This document shows, piece after piece, positions 43,793 to 56,000 of a DNA stretch of 64,000 bases. Source of the stretch: Syngnathus acus. Its lineage: Eukaryota; Chordata; Actinopteri; Syngnathiformes; Syngnathidae. The notes beneath the pieces were generated by a model, which was given only the letters and a program-made list of their open reading frames with translations, searched no databases and was not told the origin of the DNA. Both the position numbers and the translations under genes were made by a program. The stretch covers positions 9,256,491 to 9,320,490 of the forward strand of contig NC_051092.1 of the NCBI RefSeq assembly GCF_901709675.1, written 5' to 3'. How positions within the stretch are numbered: the first letter of the stretch is position 1; each line of letters opens with the position of its first letter.

Positions 43793-46700
43793 CTAGAAGA
43801 ATGTTCTGTTGGAGAAGACAAAATAAATGTACTGTTTACTTAAAGGGAATACGAGCACATTGAGAAAATATTTTGTCCCGTAAACGATGTGCAACACATC
43901 AATCTAACACACATGCAGCGGAGTTGTACAAGCAAATAATAATCCACTTGAAATTGCAGCCCAAAACATTTCTTTGTATTTTTAATTTTAAGTGCAACTA
44001 AACTTTTGAAAACGAAACCAGTGTGTGTGAGTGCAGAACTCCCCCACTCGGTCACTTAAGTGACAAGGCATGCTAGAACATGTCAGTCCCGAGGAACAAT
44101 ATCAATCTGAACAAGAAGTCTTGGTCTGCTTTATGAATGTCCATGACCTCAGGGCTCAGGACAATACCACACAGGCCACACATGTTTATATAAAGCACGC
44201 AGGGTCTGCAGATATACAATAGGATGGGTCCGTGATCACATTAGTTGTGTCTTCACCATATTGCTATCTAGAGCACAACGAATAAAGAGATATCGCCTTG
44301 AGCCTCCTTTCTTTCGTTCTTTGACTGAAAAAGAAAAATTCGATTGTGCATTCTCACTGCTGCCAGTTTCACCAATGTGGCAAGAGAGCGCACTAAAATA
44401 GTAGTTTTGTTCCTCCCGATTGACAGTCACATGAGCTTAATTGGGGCGGGGCAATGCCACAGACAACATCAACATCCACTCTGCTGTGCAGAAGAGGAGG
44501 TTTGAAAGCAGATGGAGTTACCGGGTTGCGGGTTAGGGCTGAAGCAGGTAGCCGTGCCTGTACAGTGTTGCACTGCCTTCAAACACCTTTCTGTTCACAC
44601 TGGGACTGACTGATGCTGCTTTTGGGCTGCACAAACATGTGCAAACACACAGACATAAACCGCATCATCATATTCTATGCCCGATCTATGTACGTTAGAT
44701 TATTGATACTACAGTATAATACAGATACTGCATGTATTCCAATACGACAATACTACACAGTTAGAATGGATGTAAAAAGGGAATACTTACACTTCATCTT
44801 CATAATGTTTTGGGGGCGATACTGCAATCACAACATCGATCCAGTCCTGAAAGTGACAAGATGGCTGTCATGAGCTGTGTTTTGTTTCTTGGCTTTATTT
44901 GTATTAGTTTTAATTTTGTTTCACGTATTTCCATGATTTCCCTGCGTCTAGTTGAATAGGTGGTAGTAATGTGTACCGTATTACAAAGTAGGAGCTGACT
45001 GCTAAGGAAATTTTATTTTGTGGTGTCACATTGGTCCTAACCTGGCCCTAATGCAAGTGGAATGTAAAGGAAAAAACACATTCCAATGTGCCGGATCTGA
45101 ACAAACTGTAAATGTAATGGCTTCCACTTTGACCCATATTCCATTACCCCATGTTTGTGTTAAGTTTGTAACAATAATGTTGTTGGTATATCTGCTGGCC
45201 AAGTATTCACGTTTGGAGGAGGAGGAACACAGGAAGACATTGAAGCAAACGATACAGTACCCCGCCACTATTCCAAGCTCGTGCCAGAGAGTTTTGTCCG
45301 TCACTCAGTGGGGCATCTAGTAGGATCTTCCCATTAACAGCCATAAGTTCATCACCTGGGACAATGCCACCTACAAATGCACGCGACAGACATTTTAGCT
45401 ACCGAATATCAGTTCACAGTAATTGTGCATGCACATTGGGGGTCAAATGTGTTGCAGTATACCAATAAAATGCAATGAAACTTCAAACTGTTTATATAAC
45501 CATTCTTAATGATCATCACGACTGCATAACACTCAATGTTTTAACAAATTCATTTTATGTTGCCAAAACATACATCAATCTACATTTTAATTATTCACAG
45601 CAATTCAACTGGACGAGTCAAATTAAATACTGAAAAGTGTTTAGAAATAGATAAAAAGCAAATAGCACTCAAAAGGGCACTATGCACTCTATTGAACACT
45701 GTGAATGTACTAACCGTGCTTGTCTGCAGCCCCTCCCTCATACACAGACGACACCACTAATTTCCCTAAAGGTGAGTCAGCGCCCCCCTCCAGGGCCAAA
45801 TCAAGCTGTCCCACCTTAAAAGCAGGAAACAGAAGCATCAGTCATGCTCCCTTCATTTAGTCACAAGGCAAACACTATCTTATTAAGGATATATTTATTG
45901 ATTGATTTATTATTTGTTTGTTGGTTCATTTGTTTACTTTATAAGGATTTATCTGAAGTAAGTACCTTTCTGATACGCAGCAATCTCACGTCTCGTCCTG
46001 CGATCTGGTCCGATGAGAACTTGTTTTGCAGAGAGGAAGATAATTGAAGAGGAAGAAAAAGCACAGCAAAACACACAAGTGCAATAATAAGCAAATACAG
46101 ATATCCAAGATCAAGAGGAACTATGTCCTCATTGTTTGGCCGCACTCAGTGTTAATTTAGTAGGCTTTAAACATCAATTATAATATTACAAACCTTGCTA
46201 ATTGCCAGCCCTTCTAAGGGCACACACAGTATAGATCAGTGGTTCTTAACCTTGTTGGAGGTACTGAGCCCCATTAGTTTCATATGCGCATTCACCGAAC
46301 CCCTCTTTAGTGAGAAATATTTATTTTTTTTCAAATTCAAGACAGATGTTTTTTACTGGTGCACAAAAGGAGCTGTGCATGAAATCACCTTGTTCAAAGA
46401 ACAAAACCAACACAATGCATGAACTCACAAGAAATTACCTGCAATTCAGTGTGACTTCTGTTGCCTTTGTGAGACCAGTTCAAATATGCGTCATCACGAA
46501 TTTACACAATAAACCCTAACCCTAACATTAGTTTAAAACCCTAACCCTAATTTGAACCCCTAGTTTGAAACCCTAACCCAAGTATGAAACCCTCGTTTGA
46601 GACCCTAAACCTAGTTTTAAACCCAACTTTGAAACCCTAACCCTAGCTTTGAAACCCTAGTTTGAAACCCTAACCCTAGTTTGAAACCCCTGAGATCAAC

Positions 46701-47003
46701 TTACCGAACCCCTAGGGTTCGATCGAACCCAGGTTAAGAACCACTGGTATAGATATACCAACTTAGTCTTTAATCAATGGAACATGCAAGCACAGGGAGC
46801 CCATGCAAACTCCATACACACGGATCAGTCAAACCCACAACTTCAGAATTGTGAGGCAGACGATTAATCGAACCATTATTCCACCATGCTTGCTGTTATC
46901 ACTACATACTATATAAATTATCACTTAAAATATAACGTGATCACGCTAAGACATACAATACCATAGAGTGGGGATCGAAGTCTTCCTCGTACTTCTGAAA
47001 GCC
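43793..47003 (-). CDS. ush1c: ush1c exons 21-26: PDZ3 and C-terminus
   Basis: Exons 46962-47003, 45966-46019, 45715-45814, 45261-45370, 44791-44846 and 43793-43805, residues 433-556 of the short form. Landmarks are [61 protein letters not shown] and [18 protein letters not shown]. The last exon adds only VTFF and the stop. It is 13 coding nt, found because exon 25 ends in a strong GTAAGT donor two bases beyond the GAA codon. The human protein also ends in TFF. Confidence 0.93.
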
Positions 47004-50000
47004 CTGGAAGAACATTGATATGCATTACATCCAGCATATGTATTAATATGTAAATTAACTAAGAGGCTACAAAGCAACAAGAAATGTGAATGCTTGCGGT
47101 CACATTTCCTTTGACAACCATCTTAATTTTATTCCAAGTCCAACAAAGCTCTCAGAGATAGAACAGATGATCCATTTTACTACTCCCACTCATTACCCTA
47201 CATATTAATTATATAAAGGTTATTTCCCTGCTCTTGGAGAGATATTAGGAAGTGAAAAGTGATGTAATGAAAGTGTAACTAATGAAAAGAAAAACAACCG
47301 TCCTCTCTTGTTGGGATTCTGAAAAGAGTGCGCAATCACTTCTGGACTGATTACAACCACTGTAGTCACCAGAGTGGCACAAAATTACCAGGGTGCATTA
47401 TTTCCGAATGACAAGCACTCTCACAATTTGCCAAGTAACAGAGGAAGGCGAAGAGGTAATAGAAATGCTTACAATGAGACCCATCTGTTGAGAAGTCATT
47501 AAATTGACCACTTGGAAATAGCACAGAGTTCTATAGGGTACAAGAATTACTTAATGACTAGAGAGTTTTTAAAAACTGCAAATTTAACGGTCACATTCTA
47601 ACAACCAGTGTAATCTAACTGTGGGAAACCTCTTATGCAGACAGACTCCAAAGTACTGCCAGTAATTCTTAAAACTATTAAAGGTAGCCAGACCACAGGA
47701 GAATTGAAAAAAGATACAATCTTATCATCTACAACAACGGACTTGAATGCTCGGTTAGAAGCAATAGAGGAACACTTTAAGACAGAAAAGAGAGAAGGTT
47801 ATTTATGACCGAAGCTTAAATTACTTGTGGTTTGTTGTTTGATTTAAAAGATGAGTTGAAAGGCACCATTCGTTTCAACATTTCTGCAGGCTGAAACACA
47901 AGATCACACAAAAATTATCTTTTAAAAAAATGCCTATGCCCTATTATCCTTCCCAGATAATTGGTTGCAGGATAGAGAAGTCAATCACAAGAATGACATT
48001 TTACCATTGTCAAGCTACTTATAGGATTGTTTATTTTCCTACTTGATCATTATTAGTATTTGTAGTTGTAGGAGTAGTTTGGTACATCTCAGTTTTTGTG
48101 TCTGCTTTGAGAATCTGCATTGGTGCCTCTTGTTGATGACAACGGATGTTTCCCATATAGTGGCTACAATGTGTAAAAGACTTAATATAGATAAGAAAAT
48201 GAACTCTAATGTGCAAAATGAATACTTTATGAGCCTGGTAAGGTGAATCACATGAGTCACAGCATACCAGCCCATCGGAACGAACAGCGGGTCTGAGCAG
48301 GTCTGGTCGGTGGGTCTGCGACTGAGGCAGCATGACGGGCTTCGACACGACGGGGACTGGAGGACGCCGCTGGTTCGGAGGACTAGGTGCTAGTTGATAT
48401 CAGAATATTGCCAATGTATTTCATAATGTTTCAAATTATGGCATTGATGAGTATGAGACGTGTCATTTAATAGAGTAACTCACCAAGGAAGGCGTGGAAA
48501 TGCGACTGGCATGCGAAGTATTTCTCATAACCTGAACCACAGTAAAATGCAATGAAACGTTGCTGCACTATGTAGGTACATAGAAACGTCTCTGAGTCTG
48601 CACGCACACTTCTTAAATCGATAAAGAGTCAAACCATAACATTAAAAATACTTCTTTGCGAAAATCCAATTTTCTTTCACGCCTTGCAACAGGCCACAAA
48701 ATGACAAAAACAATATCCAATCACTGCACACTACATGCACATCATAACAAAATCACTACCAAATAAAACAGCTAACAACATCTTCCAGAAATTTCCTGAG
48801 GCAAAAGGCAAATCTACAACGAGACAAATTATGTCATGCCGTTGCCAGACAACCCAATTAAGGAGCAAAACATGCATCCATGAACACACGCTTACGTGAG
48901 AACCTCTAACCTTGGGACTAGAAGGGTAAGACACTTCACTGGTGTTGGATGAGTAGATGCCCCCTCTCGGGAGGTAGCCACCTGTCTCCCACTCACTTCT
49001 ACGCTCGGGTGGACTTGAGGGCTGAGGCAGGTTGTGATGCTGGCGGTATCCACTGAGGCCGCCTACTCTTTCTTTAGACTGTTGTGGTGGCGGAGGAGGT
49101 GGAGGGGGCGGGGGTGGAGGTGGAGGAGGGGGTGGCGGTGGGGTAGGTGTCGGGGAGGGTTGAGGTGATGAAGGCGGGCGGGTTGATTGAGGGGGGTAAT
49201 GGGAGGAAGCTGGGTGAGGGCCTTGAGTCGGGTGAGGTCTGCGTCCACCGTTGGGTGGAGACGGTGGTCGACGCTGTGGAGCTACTTTAGAAGATGCATA
49301 GTTGGGGATGGTGGGGTTTAATTTGGGTGAAGGCGGTGGGAGAGGCAAAGGAGGGGGAGGCTGGCTAATAATTGGAGAGGTGGGGGCTAGTCTCTTTAGG
49401 GGCCCCTTCAGACTCTTGTCCACGTGATCCAAGTTAATGTCATCCAGGTCAGTCGTGGCTAAGTGCAGACCGCCGGGGAAAAGCTTCACCTTGGGCTCCG
49501 AAGTAGGTGAAAGTGGTGGTGACAGCTTAAGAGTTAAAACAGAAATACTCTATTGTGTAATACTGTTTAGGAAGACATAGTTATGTCTAACAATGAGAAA
49601 GAACTGCATGTGTAATTCAATCCCATTTCCTGTTCCAACCAAATTACTTTCACTTACTAGTGGTCATTTAAAAAAAATGCATTCATTCGTCACTTCAAAC
49701 AATTTGAGCCTAAGCTATTGCCTTGAGAATGTGAAAATATTACAAATATTTGTTATGAAGTAAAGATCCACACACAGAGAGGGAAAAAAAAAAAGCATTT
49801 CACTTGGTACCTCTGGTGACTCGTTCTCCACACAAGAAATTTGTTCCAAGCGAGTCTGACAAAGACACTCTACCCAGTGTTGGACTTTCTCAGACTCCTC
49901 TAGGTCTTCCCTCTCTGTTTCTGAAACCTGCCATACATTGTAATTCAATCCCACAGTATGAATGCCAGACACAAATTCACAGTTCAATTATTTAAGAATA

Positions 50001-53000
50001 AAAAAAAATTAAAAAACATACATTGCTGCACGAGAGCAAGAACGGCAAATTCAGTTTGGCTGTGTTTTGTACCTCCTGAACCAGCCGATTTATCTTCAAC
50101 TGCTTCTCCTTTTCATACATCTCTTCTTTTTCCTTGGCCAATTTCAGCTCAAACTCCATCTCCTTTTTGTTTTTTCGCTGCTCCTGCAGCGTGTCTGTGT
50201 TGGACACTTTTTTCTTTTTCTTCTTTTCTCCTTTCTGCAGTGCCATTGTAAATGTTTATAAATGTAAACCCGCAAAAAAACGTCTGTCACTGCAAACTCC
50301 ATGGCAAGACATGCCCACACTTTAAATCATCTTAAGCGCTCTATTACAACATAGCACCAAAACCAAAACTGGAAGTCAGCAATACCTTGCGGAATGAAGG
50401 AAGCTTCCCCTCATATCGGTAAAACCAGCCAAATGCTATGGAGATGAAACAATAGCTCGGCATTAACTGGTAAAAATTAATTGCAAGCGTCAAAACAGAT
50501 GATTTCCTGTATAAAATTACTAATAAATCACATTCTCACTCTGCAAAAATCAGAAAGGAAAGAGAACCATGGAAAGTGTCCATGGATTTACAGCAACCAA
50601 AACAAATAGGTTCACACAAGTGAAAGTAAACCTACATTTACTTTCAACCTATCTATTTCTTTGTTGTGCTCAATTAGGAATGTAGTGTACAAAGTATAAG
50701 ATTATCAGGATAATAAGTAATATAGTGAAAATGATTATCAAGCTTGGACTACTCAAGGTGCGTTATTTTGAAAAAATGACATGACAAGATGCGGGTCTTG
50801 ACCATGCACGTTGTCATGTTTTTTTTCTGGTCAGATTCAGCAGAAATGCAGAGTGGCATTTGAGACTTGGTTGTCAGAGGAAATCTAGCCCAAGGTGTTT
50901 TTTTTAAATATATGTAGGCATCCACATTCTACTTCTCCACACTCACTGGTTCATCCTGCTCATCCTCCTTTGCCTCATCTGTGAATGAGCTGGCTTCATC
51001 ATCTTATGGGGAGTTGATGAAAAGCAGCACAGCACACAGCAGTCATAGAAAAAGACCACACAGTGACATCTACATGCTGAATGCTCAAGGTGAAAAACGA
51101 AGGTGAAATTTTCATGCAGCAGCAGAAAATGTTGACCCAACAAGGGGGCTTACGAGAACTTTTGGCCTTCGGAGACGGAGTGGTTTGAATCTCGGGTGGG
51201 TTGGGTGACGCACTCCTCTGAATCGGAGGTGCCTGAGGCCGCTCGGTACCATAGTCTTCTTCCCACTCTCTGTGTTGTTTCTTCTCCACAGCTTCAATCC
51301 TGAAGAGGATGACAATAGAAGAGAGCATCATTAAATATACAGATGTTACGTGTTGTCTCAAACTACGGAAATACAACTGATTACCTCTCCATCTCCTGCT
51401 TGTAGCGATGCTCTTCCTCTGCAGCCTTCTGTGAGATCTCCATTTTCCTTCTGGCGAAAAAGTTTAAAGCCATCATTGTCTAACTAGCTACGCAACATAC
51501 TTGATCACAGAGGTAATTATACTGTTTAATAGCACTTTATTCAATGTGTTAGCCTTCCATATTAATCTGTATCTAATTTCTGGATGTTAAGTGCCATCAC
51601 AAGACACAAGACAAACATAAAATGTAGTAAATCTTACATAAATTGAGATATACTGTAACTAAGCAATTGTTTCATATATGGGTTGATTCAGGAGATGGTC
51701 TGTTTGCCATTCATTTATATATCAGAATTAATTATAAATAATGTCAATTCAGGTAACCTTTTTATTTTGCCCATTTTTGGAAATTTCCATTAAAATAGAA
51801 GAATGTGAAAAAATAGTTCTCCAGGCATTGCTTGTAAGTATAAAACATCAATGACTTTGAATGTTTTCATCATGCAAATACTTAATGATTGAAATATCAC
51901 GTTTTTGCTAGTTTTTTTTTTTCAATTTCATTCCCATTGTGCCATGAAGACAAATTCATTGTTGACCAATGGACTGCAGCGTATCAAACCACCAGCTACT
52001 GTATTAATATGGCTGGTACGCCAATGGAGAGGTGCATCAGAGAAATAATATAGTGAAGCTAATATAGTGGATAGAAATTTTAAAGTCCTAATCTGAGAGT
52101 TTCCAATTTTTTTTTTTAATTTTGGTCCTTTTTATTTATGCGGCGTTCAAATTTGATCCAAAGTAAATCAAACCAGCGAGAATCTATCTATCTATAACCA
52201 TCATATGACAACAATTGAGTTTGTTTTAGCTATACCTAAATTTCTGTGTACAAAAACAAACATTAGAAAAGAACAAACAACACACATGCATTTACTGCTC
52301 TTGTTCACAATAAGCACAAAGCATAATTCGTCAATGAGGACAAAAACATTATTTCAATACTGTGAATACTAATGCTTTGTGTCAAATAATTTAAGCACGT
52401 TCCATTTTCTTTTAGGGGTAAAATAACCGTCTCACTATTATAGTCATTAAACCTTCAAGAACTCACTGTCTCTCCATCTCCTGCTGCTCTTTGAGGATCT
52501 TGTTAGTCTCCAGGGCTACCTTCTTCTGATGCATGAGGTCCTGCCTCTCCCGTTCCCTGCGTGCTTCCACTGCCAAACGCTCCTCGTCCGTCATAAACAA
52601 CTCGCTGCCCTAAGAAATCGGCAACAGCCAGAGAACAAATTGTGTGAGCCAGTCAACCTCCTGGACTGTGAAGTCAATTTCACATTTCATCTGAGAGCCT
52701 CACTGACAGCCCATGACAGGAAATCTACATCTATGAAAACAGTAATGAAAAATAAACATATTCGGAAATGGTTTGCCTATCTGGTTCAAAGACAAGGTTT
52801 GAATTTCGAGTGGAATATCACATGAATGGCTTTTGCCTATTATACCAGGTAATTATTCTCCCACTTCCACAAGGCGTGATTCATGGGTTAATTTTGGAAT
52901 TTAGACTAGCTGTGATTGTGAGTGAGAATTGTTGTTTGTCTAATTGTGCTCTGAGATTGATTAGCAACCAGTCCAAGGTGAATCATTCACACGCAGCTCA

Positions 53001-56000
53001 CCCAAATGAGGATAAGCATGGATGGATGGATTTTGGACAGGCGGGCAGACGAATGGATGATGAATGAATGAATTTCAATAATTCATTTAAGAACATTTTG
53101 CATACGGTATGTAAAATGGGAAAATACAGACACAAATGCATTAGACAGGCACTATAAATAAGACCGTGTCGCTTGACGTTTATTACACATTTGTTTTCAA
53201 CAACCCTGATGTAAACAAAACCATAAAAGACATGATTGATGGTAAACGTTGAGAGATCGGGGGAAGGCTAAATGATATAGCCATAAAAGTGCAGGAATGT
53301 TGAGCCAGCCCAGGGATGCATATCAGAAACTTGCACTATCTGTATCCACATCCATCATTAGAGGGAAATTCACTTAAAATAAATCAAGCATGTGATTTCC
53401 AGTATGCCTGTGCTTTAAGAATCTACATACAATAAAAAATCCAAATGCTATAACACAATGTTAGAATTTACTTACAGCTCCTGTCAGAACAGTAATAGTC
53501 AGGCTCCTGCTGCTTTTGAGGACTCTCACGGCCTTGGAAAGTAAAAACATACAGAATGACAAACAAATAAGTTGCATCACTTTTACAGGTACAATACATG
53601 CGCATGACTCAAATAATGTTGTGTGAAGTAAATCCTGCTGATTGTATCTTCCCTGGGGCCATCAATTCACACTCCCAGAGTACAGTCGAATACAATAAGT
53701 ACATGCTGTGATGGTAACCCATTTTGACTAAATCAATATGAACACTGGTGCTTCAGGAACAAAATCAAGGAATTGTATCAAAAGGGAAATGATAGGACTG
53801 CAAGGTCAAACCCAAGAAGCCATTATGAGAAGTGTTTTATGTGTTTACCTCTTTATGGTCCACATTGGTGAAGTCCACCCCATTCACCTCCACGATCTGG
53901 TCTCCAATCTATAGTTTGTGCATAAATTTAAGAAGACTTGCAGCTCACAGCAGGAAGCCACACAGATTCTTTGGATTTGCTGAGAACTCACCTGAAGTCC
54001 GACCTCCGCAGATAGCGAGCCCGGTTTGACGTTGCTGATGTAGATGCCAGGTTTCTGTGTGGGACCACTGGAGATGCTGATGCCCATACCTTTGGTACCC
54101 ACGAGGCTTAGGAAGACCTTCTTCTCCTTGATCTCCTTCCCTCCAATCGATGCCAAACCAGCAACACTGCTTTTTTTCTCCTGGGTTGGACATCATGCAA
54201 AAACAATACTCTACCGTGTATTGAATCATTACTGGAGTTTGATATTACGTAATATCTTTGTTGGCTAGTATAATACTCCAGCTACACACAAAGAGCTGCA
54301 GTGAATGAAAGTCTTTTATGACACCTTACTGATTTTCACTCACCCCAGATTCTGACACAAATTGATCAGCAAACTGCCACTTGACGGCTTCATCTGATGA
54401 GCTAAAAACAGAAGATAGTGATCACGTCTCACTTGCAGAGCAACAGAATCTCAAAAAAAGAAAATTACAACAGATAATGTACCTTTTTACAGGAATCATC
54501 CCCACATCTGCAAAATATTTTTTTTAAAATACATAAATGATGCCACTGCTGTTAGACACCACACACTTCAATCTCAATCCGTACTGTAGTATATGATTTA
54601 CGCACGTCTGACTTTGAGCGATACAATCTTCTTGGTCTTAATAAGACTGATGACTTCCTCATGGATACAGGAAGAGATGGAGTACCCGTTGATGCGAACA
54701 ATTTCATCACCCACCTCGAGTACCAATACAGAATGGAATAGCATGAATAATACATTCAAAATATCCTGAAATAGTTAGTAGCAAAGCAATTTAAATGCAG
54801 ATTCAAGTCTTTGTAAAGATTTAGTGACGCCTTCATACGCTACCTTACATCTTCACTCAAATTAAATCAACACCCTCCAGCTTGGTGATAATTTTGCTTA
54901 ACCACGGCTACGATTTGGACATCCCAAATGATTATAAGGTTAGACTGCACACTGAATTTAATGAGTATGTAAGTAATGTGGCTCATTACTTCAGAACACA
55001 TTGGATGGCTCAATTGTTTTGGTATTTACATTCTTATAGTATCATCTCCTAAGAGACGCAACTCAATACAAATACTAACAAGGAGAAACTCATTTGAATA
55101 TCAGAAATGAGCAATTGGATTGCTGTTTGGTACTCCTTAGTGAGAAATAAATTCTACCCCAATTCTGCTCTAAAATTAGTGATGTTTTGTTGCGCTGTAT
55201 TTAATACCAAAAACAAAGTTGTTTGCTCAATAATCAAAGGACCTACTACCCTCTAGTGGACAAAAGTATTATGAGACCATATTAAAATAAAATACTGTCT
55301 TGATTTTCTTTATGCAACAGGTACAAAGGCTGGTACAACTGATACATGTTGTCAGTACTGCATGGTATGCATTTCTAAATACAATTTAAACAATAAATGT
55401 GTATAGTAAGTCCTTGCACTGTACTATGGAAACATAAGGCAAGATTAGTATACACAAACCTGAAGACCAACGTTACCAGCCTGACCATCTTTGACAATTT
55501 GTGATATGTAGAGACCACAGCCAAACTCGAGCCCTCCTCGGACGCTCAGACCAAGTCCATCACGATTTGTCCGATCTAACCGCACCTCTTTCAGCTTCCT
55601 GAACCCATCATAGGTGGGACAACACCAGAATGAATGTGTCATGAAAAGAAATGTTATAGACTTGACATGATTTAAACTGCAGCTGAGAAATTGTACACAC
55701 CTAGACCTTTTGGGGGTTAGCAAGTCGTACTCCACCTGGTGCTTGAGTGGGATGAGCGGTCGGATAACGTCAAACAGGGGCAAACGCTTTGGTTCATTGA
55801 TGACTAATTTCAAGTCCCCGACAAGCACTGGCAAATCCATGGACCTGCAACACAGCAAAATGAAAAGCTTCTGAATAAAACTCATTCTGCTTCATTTAAT
55901 TAGACGTGAGGAGAGACGTGGGTAGCACTATTGCCACAATTACCTTGAATAACTAACTAGGTTACTTTCTTGATTACTTGCTTTTAAACAAAAATTGGTT

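Noticed and set aside
46505-46690. Chromosome-fusion or telomere scar
   Set aside because: The CCCTAA array lies wholly inside a hAT element with an exact target duplication, which explains its presence without a fusion.
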